DNA from: Ipomoea triloba
Lineage: Eukaryota > Streptophyta > Magnoliopsida > Solanales > Convolvulaceae
Length of the DNA stretch: 64,000 bases
Direction of reading: 5' to 3'
Assembly: GCF_003576645.1 (NCBI RefSeq)
Contig: NC_044919.1
Span: 12,900,106 to 12,964,105 of the forward strand
The notes under the pieces were generated by a model. The model was not told the DNA's origin. It ran no database searches and saw only the letters and a list, made by a program, of their open reading frames with translations. Each line of letters starts with the position of its first letter. Position 1 is the stretch's first letter. Below, piece by piece: positions 1 through 11,384 of this stretch. A program made the position numbers and the translations under genes.

Positions 1-20
1 AGAACAAGACTTTATTTTTA

Positions 21-1945
21 TTAAATAAGCCGGGTGAAAGCGAAGCCCCGAAAATCATACATGAAAGAGATTTTAACATTGACAGGGAGGGAACGAAAGG
101 AGCCAAAAATAAAAGGTGAGCTTCTGCAAAGGCCTTCCGTGGCAAGAGCGTCTGCAACCTGATTGGCCTCTCGGTAGATATGCGTTAAGGATGAACCCCA
201 AGATAAAAGGCAAGAGCGAATGTAAAGAATGGCTTGCTTGATTTTCCATGGGATTCTTGACGTTGATGATGATATAAAATTAGCAATAGAGAGGGAATCA
301 ACTTCAACAAAGGCTGGGATCTTTGCTGTAATTTCGCACCAGTGTATGGCAAAGCGTAGAGCCAGGACTTCCGCCTCCAAAGCTGATGAAGCATCGAGCG
401 GGAAGCAGATACCAGCAAGAATGCGACCAGAAGAGTCTCTAAGACAAGCTCCGCCCGCAGCACCGTTGGATGAGAGCATTGCATCTGTGTTGAGTTTTAA
501 TCTGCCCGAGGGCGGCGCAAGCCATTGTACCCGAATGATATTTCGTCGCGGAGGTTCAGAGAATCTAGCAATCAAGCCTTCCGAGAGTAGGAATGAGTCA
601 GAATCATGATGGCGACGAAGAGGCCGTGAGAGTGAGAGCAGAACTGATTCACGTTTGATTCTTTTGATGGTATAAATGGCAGAGAAAGTGGAATCATCAT
701 AAATAGCTTCATTGTAGGCAATCCAAAGATGCCAAAGCACAAGACTAGGAATGATTCTAGCAAAGCTTCCAACAGAAGAGCCTGTGGATGATGACAACCA
801 CCATGAGTGGCATGCAGATCGAACGGAGGATGCATTAAGAATAGAGAGTCCAAAAGTTCTGCCAAAATATTGCCAGACTTCAAAAACCCTTCCACATTGC
901 ATTAAGCAGTGTTCCAAGTTCGCACTTGCGCAGCGACAGAATGGACAGATTGATGGCATGCAGAATCCAAATCTTTCAATAATATCTGGGAACGGAAGAA
1001 GTCTCTTTAAGAGTTTCCACATGAAGACCGAAATTTTAGATGGTATTCCACCGCCCCAGATACAATTTGCAGATAGTGTTGATCCCGCTCGTGGACGGAG
1101 GCGATCATAAGCAGAAGAGAAAGAAAAATTGCCATAAGTGGATGTCATCCAGACTAGTTCACCATCTTTCTGAGCCGTGTTTTCCTCAACAAAATCTATC
1201 ACCTCTTGCATGCGTCTCCAAGTTATGGATTCCGAAGTTCTTGATGGGTTTTGAGTGTAGCGAGCTTGCATGAAACAGCTCCATAGGGAGTCTCCTTGCT
1301 TAAAGTTGAAGTATAATTTGGCTGAGAAGGCAAGTTGAATGGTTGACAAGCATCGGATCCCCAGGCCACCCTCTTCCGGTGGCATGCATATTTTGCTCCA
1401 TGAAGCCCAATGTCTCTTCGGCCGTCCCTCATTAGTGCCCCATAGAAAACTAGCGAACTTAGCCTCAAGAGTCCTCACGATTTGACGTGGCAAAACAATA
1501 GAAGCCATCGTGTACAGGGGCATCGTTGAGAGGACATGTTTGATCAGAGTGAGACGACCCCCCGGAGATAGGAGTTTACGTTGCCAGCTTGTGAGCTTTT
1601 CATCCACCTTCTCCAGTAAACGTTGGTAGTAGTAGAGACGATTCCTACCTTTGAATAAATTCACCCCCAAATAGCGGAAAGGCAGAGTTGAGCGCTGCAT
1701 GCTCAGGATTTGAGACATAGAGGATGCTCTTCTGGCTGTGCAATGTTTGGATGTGATGAAAAAACTCTTGTTATAGTTGATTCTTTGCCCAAAACCTGCT
1801 TGATAATTCTTCAGGGTCTCCGCCAAGGCCTTAAGTGAGCTTGATGAGCCATTTGTAAAAAAGATAATATCGTCTGCAAAAGCTAAATGGGAAATAACAG
1901 GGCAGTGGAGGCTAGTTGAATAAGGGGAGATTATACCAGTTCCCA
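21..1945 (-). pseudogene. LINE ORF2 C-terminal half: reverse transcriptase end, zf-RVT, RNase H
   Basis: One long open frame on the minus strand. It opens in the middle of the reverse transcriptase. The catalytic block HLAFADDIIFF (FADD at about 1869-1880) is present, followed by the thumb region (RYLGVNLFKGR, SWQRKLLSPGGRL). The zf-RVT domain follows (FMWKLLKRLLP, CPFCRCASANLEHCLMQC). Last is an RNase H domain with LNTDA, SALEAEVLALRFA and EVDS supplying the usual acidic residues, and the motif IYREANQVADALA. Everything upstream of the FADD block (endonuclease and RT fingers) is missing. The fragment of about 640 codons is about half a normal plant LINE ORF2. It keeps a long open frame but has no start of its own, so I treat it as a remnant. 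Confidence 0.85.
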
Positions 1946-3210
1946 NAAACGGTGAGAAAAGGAAACCCGAGCGATCTTACCCGCTGAAAGCCGGGTAATG
2001 ACAGAGGGCGTGAGCTTAGAGTAATTTTTCCTTGGCCGATTCTTTTTCTTAGTAACAACAATGAAGTCGTCTGGTTCTGGTTCAGGTGGCTTAATACGAG
2101 AGGCAAACAATCTGCTGTCTGCTTTCCAGGATTCAAGGAGAGAAAGAGAGAATTTCGTAGCATTTTGATCTTCATCTCCCTCCGAAAGGTGGCCTGGTTG
2201 AGAATCTTCTTGGTGTTCTGTTCTGAGGCATTGGTCATCGATGATGGTCTGTTCCATATTAGAGTTGTGTTCTGGTATTTTGACGGGTGATAGACCGGTT
2301 GTGTTGTCTGATGCATGCGGTTCTGGAGCAGATTGAATAAGAGTTTGAGAGGGGGCTTCACCTTGCTGATCAACTGGTTGTTTCATGATTGGTCGCCATC
2401 TTTTTCTTGGGGGGACAATAGTTGGTGTAGATTGCTGAGGAGGCGAATGAGTGTCTTGAGATTGAATCTGGCCATGGTGAGGAGTTGGGGTGGGTTTGTC
2501 GTTATGCCCGCTTCTACATACGGACTGTAGGTGACCAAATTTTCTGCAAGTCTTACAATATTGCGGGATGTGTTCATAGATGACTGGTTGGGCGAAATCT
2601 CCATATGAGCCATTTGTGATCCAAACTTGCTCTGGAGGCGGGATGCTGACGTTTAGTTCTACACATACTCTTGCAGTAGATGGCCTGTTGCGTAGCAGTG
2701 TGGAGTTGTCTACTTTCAAGGGGGTCCCTATGAGGTTGGCAATCGAGTAGATTGCTCGTTTAACATGCAGGTGAGGTGGAAGGCCCTCGAGAGCAAAATG
2801 GGGGATTCCACATCTGGCCTGAAGTCTGGTGACCATTTAAAAATGTGCAAAAAGAAACCTTGAATCGACCAAGATTTGCGAAGCCAGCACCGCTGAAAGT
2901 CTTCCTCGAGATCGAAGTTAATAAGAACATGACGATTATCTATCAAACCAATCGAAAAAGCTCCGCCAAACCCGATCAGATCAAAAGCTTTGCGGAGATC
3001 TGCCATTGAAGGGCGACCTTTGGCGAATTTACCAATCAGCGCAAATTTGAATTCTTGGGCGAAGTGGTGAATGTCTTGATCTGTAAAAGCCACAGCTGGC
3101 ATACCTTTGAATTTGCCTGGCGGTTTCAGAGGGGAGACATCTGTTTTTTCAGAGAGAACATCCGCAAAGGATCGAAGAGGGGGAGCGGCGGCCCCCGCCG
3201 CCGCCGCCAT
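1931..3210 (-). pseudogene. LINE ORF1 remnant (DUF4283-like, CCHC zinc knuckle), frameshifted
   Basis: The N-terminal piece (ATG at 3210, read to about 2790) contains FADVLSEK and the KWSPDFRPDVESPI region typical of the DUF4283 domain of plant LINE ORF1 proteins. Reading then shifts frame near 2780-2836. The continuation carries IANLIGTPLKVD, RVCVELNV and a zinc knuckle, CKTCRKFGHLQSVC (C-x2-C-x4-H-x4-C), then a low-complexity tail ending at about 1931. In active relatives these parts form one nucleic-acid-binding protein. Here the frame change breaks the protein. The tail meets the single N at 1946. Confidence 0.75.
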
Positions 3211-3280
3211 TCACACGCGAGAAAGAAGAGCAATTAGCGGAGCGTTATTAGGGTTCCCCTAGCTGACCCCGGTTGAGTTA

Positions 3281-3620
3281 GGAGCAATGAACTTATTCAC
3301 CAAATTATTAGAATATCTAAAGATTTATGCATTTCTACTACTATAAATATAAATTAATTCTCAATTTATCTTTTGGTTGTACTCTCGTGTTCTCCTCTCT
3401 TTATGTTGATTTCAATTTTTTGTCGTCCTCTGTTTGAACTGCTCTGTTGTATGACTTGAGGGGCTTCTCGGCTCCGAGACTTACTTCTTAATAAAGTTTT
3501 CATTTCGTGGGGAAAAAAAATTCTTAATTTTACTTATTGTTTAGGATAATTCTTTTAATGAAACCTCTAAATTACCAATAAAAAGTATGTTACTTAAATT
3601 TTTGTAAGATATATTAAATA
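3281..3620 (+). repeat. Dispersed LINE-3'-end-like repeat, copy 1
   Basis: The segment containing ATGACTTGAGGGGCTTCTCG and ending AATAAAGTTTTCATTTCG plus an A-run occurs three times in this window (here, about 12478-12690 and 48154-48480). The AATAAAG followed by an A-run looks like the 3' tail of a plus-strand LINE-type retroelement. No coding capacity is seen. Confidence 0.5.
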
Positions 3621-3912
3621 TAATATATATATATATATATAAATATATATTTATATATATACGTATTGAGAGAGAAAGAGGAATTGAAAAGATATATTCT
3701 CTCCATGTGTACCCAATCCTCTAATCACGTAATTCTCTCCATGTAGCCACGTACTGCGCACAACACTCATCCCATTATTACTTTTAATGGCTTGGTTTAA
3801 AAACTTATAATAATAATATTATTATAACATTGCCTCCTTTAAACCAAGTTGGATATGTTACGTTGGTCATCCCAATATCGATCATCCTTCTTCAATTTGA
3901 GAAATGTCTCTT
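3620..3912. other. AT-rich stretch with TA microsatellite
   Basis: An impure (TA)n block lies at about 3620-3660, followed by unrecognised AT-rich sequence. No gene is seen. Confidence 0.5.
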
Positions 3913-4180
3913 GTGCTCGGATGACAACTCTGTGGCTCTATTGATGAAAGGTCACATGAACTCGGGTGGTAGGGTATTGACTTTTTGAGCTACAAGAGAA
4001 AGTACAGGTTGGTCCTTAATGAAAGGTCATAGGAATCCGGGTGGTGGGGTATTGACTTTTTGAGCTACAAGAGAAAGTACAGGTTGTCCTTAATGAAAGG
4101 TCACATGAACCCGGGTGGTGGGGTATTGACTTTTTGAGCTACAAGAGAAAGTACAAGTTGTCCATCCCGAAAACATGTAA
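3913..4180 (+). repeat. Three imperfect tandem repeats (about 65-90 bp) in unit A intron
   Basis: The phrase GGGTATTGACTTTTTGAGCT plus a following AAGAGAAAGTAC occurs three times in close succession, each preceded by a GAAAGGTCA phrase. Unit C has a single related copy at about 22445-22550, between its two coding exons. This identifies the segment as the remains of the same intron and shows local expansion in unit A. Confidence 0.6.
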
Positions 4181-4512
4181 GGGATGTGCATTCACTTCTA
4201 GATATAAATCGTATAAAAAAATACACTTGATTGTGTTGTGGTGTGCACCGAAAGACCAAAGTTTGAAATAATTATCAAAATGTTTTTTTCCTTGCTTTAG
4301 AGACTAATTATTTTTGTCCTTTGCTTTAAAGCCACTAATTGTTTTTGTCTTTAGCTTTAAAGCCATTAAGTTTTTTAGATCCATCGCCTATAGAATTGGC
4401 TTCCAGTCTTGTGAGAGAACCTATACTTAGGAGAGAAGTAATGAAATACATAGATTTAGTAAAACATTCACCACCACCATCATCATCATAATAATAGTTG
4501 TTATGCATGCAG

Positions 4513-4657
4513 AGGTTACGTTGCTGAAATGAAGAAAAAGATCCCAGAATTGTGCTCACCATTTGCGCCAATGCCAACGAAGGAAAAAAGTCCACCAGAG
4601 AAATCAGCAGCTAGCGAAAACGAAATTGTTTTAAAGAAAGCACGAGTGTTAGATTGA
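4513..4657 (+). pseudogene. Unit A: orphan last exon of the GYVAEMKKK small-protein family
   Basis: The exon opens after the splice acceptor ATGCATGCAG and reads GYVAEMKKKIPELCSPFAP, nearly the same as the last exons of units C and G. The stop codon used by unit C (TGA after KKA) is CGA here, so the frame runs four more residues to a TGA at 4655-4657. A short deletion removes the NPVDEKQPTP-like part. No matching first coding exon, leader exon or promoter is seen upstream: only the intron remnant survives between the LINE and this exon. It is therefore a truncated copy. The function of the family is unknown to me. Confidence 0.6.
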
Positions 4658-5027
4658 TTTCGTGATATAGCATGCATGACTAGATTTTGGAATAATTTTA
4701 GAGTAGAGAGTGGTGGTGGTGGCCGAAAAAGTGGGAGAATGGGGGGTTAAATAAGTGGAGAGAGGGGGAAAAGGGAGAAGAAGGGTTGACCACATTTTGA
4801 AAAATTGAAAAGGTGTTGGGAATGGAAAAAAGGTGATGTGAAGGGATTACTAGGAAGAGGAAAAGGTAATGGGATGTGATGGGTGTGACTTGGGGAATTT
4901 TCTATGCTTTTATAGGGAAGAGATGTACATTTTTTGGGGTTCTACCATATTTTGATGGCATTCTACCTTATCTAGAAGTCTATTAAGAGACTTGGTAGGG
5001 AGAAGCAGTTTATTTGTGATAAGATCA
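4658..5027. other. No recognisable feature
   Basis: Purine-rich sequence (runs such as GTGGTGGTGG and GGGGGAAAAGG) follows unit A. I see no coding signal or transposon end. Confidence 0.4.
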
Positions 5028-5353
5028 TATGTTACGTGCGCTCGGAGACTCACCCGGGACGCCCGCCCGGTTGTACGGTGTTTCACACGAGGGTTGTAAT
5101 AAATACATGTGAACGTACGAAGACTGGTCAGAGTGTCTACTCTCCTTCGCTGACGACTTCTCGCAGCTCGGAGAGTGGGCGACTGATGATGGATATATTA
5201 GAAATGGGCCAAGTCGACCAGGAGGAGCAGGATAAGTCGGGGAGATTGCATGTCTGGGACTCGAGGTTGAACCCTGTGCTTGACCCGGGCTAACTCATTT
5301 AGCACCTCGGCCCTAGGCCTCGACTAAGAGGCCTCGACCCAAAGCTTCGGCTA
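5028..5353 (+). mobile_element. GC-rich LTR fragment, copy 1 (5' part)
   Basis: Starts TGTTACGTGCGC and is about 95 percent identical by eye to 6360-6625, including CGCCCGGTTGTACGG and TAGCACCTCGGCCCTAGG. It breaks off after AAAGCTTCGGCT. This is the first part of a retrotransposon LTR. There is no coding sequence; the open frame here is incidental. Confidence 0.55.
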
Positions 5354-6359
5354 ACTTGTTGCATAGAGTCAACACAATCATCCCTATCCACAATCAATCA
5401 TCAAACAAGCATTATCTAATCCTAGGTTTAAGAATTTAGAACTCAAGGGAGATTATGCAAGACTAATTGATTCAAATCCTCCAAAGATCTAGCTACTCAT
5501 AACGAAAATTGAAATAAAAAAGCAATTGAACTAACAAAGCAATAGATTCAAATCAACAAAAGAAATTGAAATGCAAGAATAGAAAATGAAACTTAGCTTG
5601 AAATTGAAGTAGAATCCTTGAGTAACTTTGTTCAATACAATCTTGCAATGTAATTTCTTCTCTAAATCTAGCTATGGAACATGATCTTGGAGTGGAATTG
5701 AGCTATGTAATGGAGAGACTTTTAGAGCTAAAACCTAGAGAGAGAAATTTTTTCCTGAAATTGGTTCCATCCCCTCTTTTAAAAGTTGAAAACCGCCACT
5801 TACGCCCAATGGACGCCAGGTTGGACGCGTGTCCAATGGCGCGTCCAACTCGTGCTTCGCGGAATTCTTTGCGATTTCTGAGGGAGGATGTTTGGACGCC
5901 ACCTTGGACGCGCGTCCATGGGCGCGTCCAAGGCATGCTTCGCGGAATGCCTTGAAATCTTCCGCGGGTGGCTATTTGGACGCTACCTTGGACGCGCGTC
6001 CAAGGTAGGCTTCGCATACTGCATTGGCGATTTAGTGGGGGAATATTTGGACGCCTGGTTGGACGCGCGTCCAAGGCTAACTTCCCTTCTTCTATTGCTT
6101 GGTGAACCGCACTTGCGTCCAATGCGGCTTTGCTTTCTCCCCCAACTTTGTCTTCATGAATTCTTCTCCAAACTATCGCCATTTTCCCTCTCTACGCACT
6201 TTTTACCTACAAAACAATTCGTACAGTGTGGAACGGGGTGCTACAACAATATAAAGTATTCTGAGGCACATTAGGACTAAATCACTCATAAAAGCCACGA
6301 ATTACGCACTAAATGATCCAAGAATAACCTTATAAAAATGGCACCTTTTGCACTAATCA
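5354..6359. mobile_element. Truncated copy of the long TGATGGGTG...ATCA LTR family
   Basis: Its right end (ACAAAACAATTCG, GTGGAACGGGGT, TTTGCACTAATCA) matches the right end of the complete solo LTR at 28346-29824, but the first part is missing. Like that LTR it contains several GGACGCGCGTCC palindromes (about 5905-6075). It lies between two copies of another LTR. The short open frames are artefacts of the GC-rich palindromes. Confidence 0.6.
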
Positions 6360-7050
6360 CCCGCCCGGTTGTACGGTGTTTCACACGAGGGTTGTAAATA
6401 CATGTGAACGTACGAAGACGGGTCAGAGTGTCTACTCTCCTTCGCTGACGACTTCTCGCAGCTCGGAGAGTGGCGATTGATGATGGATATATTAGAAACG
6501 GGCCAAGTCGACCAAGAGGAGCAGGATAAGGGTCGCGAGAGGGTTTGGGACCCGAGGTTGAGCCCCGTGCTTGACTGTGGCTAACTCATTTAGCACCTCG
6601 GCCCTAGGCCTCGACTAAGAGGCCTCGACCCAAAGCTTCGGCTGAGAGACCTCGGCCTAAGGCCTTGGCTAAGGGGCCTCGCTGGGAGGCGTCGGCCCAA
6701 GGCCTCGGGTGAGAGGGCTGGGGTGGTTGGGGCCACGGGCTCGGTCGCGATGCGGGCACGGTCAAATCGGATCTATAACCGTGCCCCCGTCTTAGAGGGG
6801 CGGTTAGGAGGTTTGGAAGGTATAAATAGGCGTGTTATTGTGTCGTTAAGACATATTCTCTATTCTTTGTCCTAAACTATACTTGTAATAGCCTTACATC
6901 GTCTTGTAATAGCTTATTGATTACGATTTAATACAATACTTGGTCCCTGTGACATTGTCACATTCATTTCGCTTATTATTCCTGGTTCGTTCGTATTATC
7001 ATTCATTTAACGAGTTTATTAGTCCGGATCCCCGGGTTAATTAAATCTAT
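6360..7050 (+). mobile_element. GC-rich LTR, copy 2 (3' part with TATA box)
   Basis: Resumes at CCCGCCCGGTTGTACGG, that is inside the LTR rather than at its start. It continues through CTCGGCC repeats to a TATA box (GGTATAAATAGG, about 6819) and CT-rich sequence to about 7050, where unit B sequence begins. Probably an LTR of a Ty3-type element. The 3' terminus cannot be fixed. Confidence 0.55.
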
Positions 7051-7917
7051 CAACTATATATGATAAATCTTTGTATTTGGTCAAAATTGAAAAATAATTT
7101 TGGAATTTCACTAAATGTATGTTATTGTACTAAAATTCTTTTAATTTAATTCTTTATAAACACTGTTCATTTATCTCATATTTTATGTTTTCTATTTTTT
7201 AAATATATTTTATAAAAAAAAAAGAAAATTGATTTGAATTGCAAGAGTTAATTTGAATATCCTGACGAAATATGTAGAGATTTAAAGATATTATGTAAAA
7301 GAATCAAACTCTAGATCTTTTACGAAGATATGAAAATCTAATGGAATTAGAATTTGGAAAAATTGCATGTTTCAGAAGATGTACAAAAGTTTGTAGAAAT
7401 GATGCTCCAATGTTAGAAGAGGTTTACTCCTAGAAAAGGTTGAAAATCGCTATTTTCTAATTTGGAAAACATATTCAGTAACACCAATATAATTATCTAC
7501 ATTCATTACCAAATTCAAATATTCAAGAACATATACAAAATTATGATTTTTGTATCAAATATTCAAATATTTTTGGATTTTTTTTTAAATTTAAGTGGAG
7601 CCTATACAATTTTTTAATTTCTAGTCTAGAATATTTGAAAATTTAACATTCTATATCAGGGTCATGTATGTTGCTATATGCACCTAGTCTATGATATATA
7701 ACCAATGATATATGATGAGATAAAGTCGTGTGAGTAATCACAACATTATTTTCGACTTTGCTGTTAATAATAACAGGTGTATATGCCAACCCAAATTGGC
7801 TTGTAGCAAGCAAAGACGGCTTCTTTGTGGGTCCCTATTATTTGTTCTAACTTGGTCTACCGCGTGACAATTCAAGTTACCTGCAAAGAGTTTAACTCAC
7901 TTAACATGTGAAACCTG
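7051..7917 (+). repeat. Unit B upstream region, first part
   Basis: Matches the upstream regions of units C, D, F and part of E/G. It starts at CTATATATGATAAATCTTTG and runs through a conserved block (ATGTATGTTGCTATATGCAC) to TTGGCTTGTAGCA. No coding sequence. It is cut at 7917 by a hAT element. Confidence 0.7.
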
Positions 7918-9190
7918 TAGAGCATGCTTCTTTTGAATAGAAAGTTTAACAAGCTTTTTAGTGCTTATGCGAATATTACTACTCCACGTCCTTCCCAACC
8001 TTAAGTCACATTTTCAAGTATGCAAAGGGAAATTTTAGGTAAACGTATAGGAAAAAGAGCATTTGAAGTAAGTATTCTAAGTTCTAACACTTCAATTGAT
8101 ATACATTTTCTATATTTGAATTTGTGATTGTGATAACATGTTTAATGTTTTAAATTTTAATTTCTAACTAATGTAGGCAATTAAAAAGTATGATAGTCGA
8201 ACTGTTAAGACTATTGGAAAGTCAGAATTGGAAATTTATTTGGAGGAGCCAAAACTTGAATATGCATACTATGCGGATTTGAATATCTTGGATTATTGGA
8301 AAGAACGTATGCATAGATATCCTGCACTTGCATTGATGACATGAGATGTTTTGGCTATCCCAATTACTATTGTTGCATCAGAGTCGGCATTCTCTATTAG
8401 TGATCGTGTGCTCACCAAGTACAAGAGTTGTACTTTGCCTGAAAAAATCCAAGCTTTTATTTGCACAAGAAATTGGTTACATGGTTATGCTATAGGTAAG
8501 TTACTAGCTAAGTTATTATGCTTGTTTACAAAATAATGAAATATTGAATTACATTTTAGTTAGTTGATATTTTGGTGTATTGTAAATTTGTAATTTCATT
8601 TTTATCTATCTTTTGTGTTGAATTTTTATGTAGATACTGAAGAAAGTTCAAGTTCAACATCAAATTTGTCTTGTGAAGATTCAAATGTTGTAAATCTTGA
8701 TGATGACAATGATGAAAATGAAGAGGATGAAGAAGATGTGAATGTTGGAATGTTTGAATGATGTACTGGATTTATGAACTTATGTAGTTAATTAGTTATG
8801 TCTTCTTTGAATGCTTGATTTAATGGTTTATGAACTTATTTAGTATGGACTGTTTGGATTTTGGACTTTATGACTAATTTGTGTTATTTACTTATTTTTA
8901 ATGATTTGTGAACTTTTTACAACTATATATAATATGTTTAATATATTTTAATATTTAAATATTTGTTTTTTGATTTATTAGATAAGTGCCTAAAAAGGTA
9001 ACAAACTAAGAATTAGTGATTAACATAAGTACATAGCCACATTAGAGTTGATAACCAAAAAAAAAAAGAAAAAAAAAACGGGCTTTGGCTGGCCCCCGCG
9101 GGCCTAAGGGGGGCGGGGGGCCCCTACTTAGGCCCACTTTTAGGCGGGCTTTGGCGGGGTGGGGCCTGCCAGCCCGCATTGACAGCTCTA
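7918..9190 (+). mobile_element. hAT transposon remnant with 8-bp target duplication
   Basis: The right end, ATTGACAGCTCTA, is hAT-like and is followed by GAAACCTG (9191-9198). The same 8 bp lie just before the left end (7910-7917), where the element begins TAGAGC, the complement of its right terminus. The rest of the left terminal repeat is not recognisable, so there is an internal or terminal deletion. A GC-rich subterminal region (about 9080-9180) resembles many plant hAT ends. Confidence 0.75.
7938..8761 (+). pseudogene. hAT transposase C-terminal remnant (dimerisation domain)
   Basis: A first piece (about 7945-8068, KFNKLFSAYAN...) is followed after a likely intron by [20 protein letters not shown] and [19 protein letters not shown], then [20 protein letters not shown] and a [12 protein letters not shown] motif. 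These are hallmarks of the hAT dimerisation domain. After another likely intron an acidic tail (DDDNDENEEDEED) ends at a TGA at about 8761. An in-frame TGA (about 8342-8344) interrupts the domain where relatives read through, and the N-terminal zinc finger and catalytic core are gone. It cannot encode an active transposase. Confidence 0.8.
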
Positions 9191-9720
9191 GAAACCTGTA
9201 AAGCATGCTTCTTTGCGAGTCCAAATTAATTTATTCTAACTTGCTCTACCGTGTGGCAATTCAAGACTAACCTACAGAGTTTAACTCACCTAACATGTGA
9301 AACCTATAAAGCATGCTTCTTTGCTAGTCCAAAATCATTTGTTCTAACTTGCTCTACCGCGTGACAATTCAAGACTAACCTACGGAGTTTAACTCACTTA
9401 ACATGTGAAACCTGTAAAGCATGTTTCTTTGCGGATCCAAAATAATTTGTTCTAACTTGCTCTACCACGTGAAAATTCAAGACTAACCTACCGAGTTTAA
9501 CTCAGATAACATGTGAAACCTGTAAAGCATGCTTCTTTGCGTGTCCAAAATAATTTGTTCTAACTTGATCTTCCGCGTGACAATTTAAGACTAACCTACA
9601 TAATTTAACTCACCTTATATGTGAAACCTATAAAACATGCTTCTTTGCAAGTCCTAATATTTGTTCTAATTTGCTTTATCGTGGAAGGTTCAAAACTAGG
9701 CCACGAAATTTTTAACATGT
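9191..9720 (+). repeat. About 109-bp tandem repeat, roughly 5 copies, in unit B upstream region
   Basis: Each copy starts AACCTGTAAAGCATGCTTCT, continues TTTGTTCTAACTTGCTCTACC and ends TTTAACTCAC...AACATGTGA. The last copy diverges into the form seen once in other units. Units C, D, F and H carry one to three copies, so the array has expanded here. Confidence 0.8.
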
Positions 9721-11173
9721 TCTCCTAGTTTTTATTCATGGGGAGAATGCTTTATGGTCAGTTCGCAATCTTTGAACATCCAGTCTCAACATGCTTGAAC
9801 AATCGTCCCATAGGGTCCATGCCAAAAAAGTATTAATATCTTTAATTAAAATCTTTAACTAATTACTGAGATATAAAAAATGTTAAAGAATTACTTAATT
9901 CAATCTTTATTAACTAACCATTTTAGTTATACCGTTCTTAATTCAATCTTTATTAACTAACCGTTTTAGTTATACCGTTCAATGAATCTAAGTAGAATTA
10001 CTGAATTAATTAACCCAATCACTGCACAGTATAATTTTGTTTACGAATTTGAAATTCTAATATTTCTCATGTATGCATTTCATACTCAATATAGAAATAT
10101 CTCATACTCTTAAATTAATTTTGCAATACATTTATCATGCAAGTGCAATATAAGAAAAAAAAAATATTTATCAATGTATTAAATAAATACTATATATGAT
10201 AAATCTTTGTATTTGGTCAAAATTGAAAAATAATTTTGGAATTTCACTAAATGTATGTTATTGTACTTAAAATTCTTTTTATTTTTTATAAACACTAGGA
10301 ATTTACCTCATATTTTATGTTTTCTATTTTTAAATATATTCTATAAAAAGAAAATTGATTTCAATTGCAAGATCAGAGTTAATTTGAACATCCAGACGAA
10401 ATATGTAGAGATTTAAAAATATTATGTAGGAGAGTCAGTCTCTAGATCTTTTACAGAAGATATGAAAATCTAATATAATTAAAACTTGAAAAAATTGCAT
10501 GTTTCATATTCAAAAGTTAATAGAAATGATGTTGCAATGTTAGAATAGGTTCACTCCTAGAAGAAGTTGAAAATCTTTATTTTTTAATTTGGAAAACATA
10601 TTCAGTAACACCAATATAATTATCTTCATTCATTACCAAATTCAAAAATTCAAGAACATATACAAAATTATGAAATTAATCATAAATTCAAATTTTTAAG
10701 TGATTTTTTAGATCAAATATTCAAATATTTTTGGATTTTTTTTATTTAAGTGGAGTCTATACAATTTTTTAATTTCTAGTCTAGAATATTTAAAATTTTA
10801 ACAATCTCTATCAAGGCCATGTATGTTGCTGTATGCACCTAGTCTATGATATATAACTAATGATATATGATGAAATAAACTTATGAGTAAGCGCAACATT
10901 TTGTTTAGCTTTGCTTTAGTAATAATAGTTGTTTATGACAGCGCAAATTGGCTTGTAGCACGCAAAGACTTCTTTGTGGCCCCAAATTATTTTTCCGAAC
11001 CTGCTTTTCAGAAGACTGGCCTGCATAATTGAACTAACCTTAACATATAAAACTTGTAAAGCGTGCCTCTTTGTGGGTCCCAAATAAATTATTTTAGCTT
11101 GCTTTACAGCAAAACCAGCGCCAATGTACCCCTAGTTTTACTCCTTCCGCTTCCGTTTTTCGATCACCCCCTT
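9721..11173 (+). repeat. Unit B upstream region, second part
   Basis: Collinear with 19860-21275 (unit C) at high identity by eye, and with parts of units D and F. AT-rich and without coding sequence. It ends in the CCCCTAGTTTTACTCCTTCC block just before the TATA box. A short direct repeat (CTTTATTAACTAACC...ACCGTTC) is duplicated at about 9905-9980. Confidence 0.75.
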
Positions 11174-11265
11174 TTATAAGAGTTCCATTCTACTACTCGA
11201 CGCCCAGTCCTCTACTCACGTCGCTGCTTGGCTGCTTTTGCCTTTGCCCTCATCGGCTACCCAAG
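11174..11265 (+). promoter_or_regulatory. Unit B TATA box and non-coding first exon
   Basis: TATA box TTTATAAG (about 11173-11180) sits after a C-run. About 85 bp on, the leader ends CATCGGCTACCCAAG with a GTAACA splice donor at 11266. The leader has no ATG. The same box, leader and donor recur in units C, D, F and H, and a variant in E and G. Conservation of box, leader and donor in all copies argues that this is a real promoter and exon 1. Confidence 0.65.
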
Positions 11266-11384
11266 GTAACAGTATTAGATTTGTTTTTGATTTATGGACT
11301 GTTAGATTTGTTTTTGAATCATGCGATCTCCATATCTCATGACTTTTGCGATTAAAATTTGTGCATTTTTAAAAGATCAGAGCA

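Larger units (their letters stand above)
1..3280 (-). mobile_element. Internally deleted LINE (non-LTR retrotransposon)
   Basis: On the minus strand this shows an ORF1-type protein with a CCHC knuckle, followed by the second half of an ORF2 (end of reverse transcriptase, zf-RVT, RNase H). The endonuclease and the first part of the reverse transcriptase are absent. The 5' edge is placed near 3280, because from about 3283 the sequence matches another place in the window (about 48157) where no LINE is present. The 3' end is cut by the window start, so no target-site duplication can be checked. This is a dead element. Confidence 0.85.

Noticed and set aside
229..1273. Several plus-strand frames opposite the LINE
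   Set aside because: Shadows of the minus-strand RT/RNase H frame, which has the recognisable motifs.
5674..6274. Frames of 93-159 codons in both strands
   Set aside because: They come from GGACGCGCGTCC palindromes inside an LTR fragment; no protein family features.
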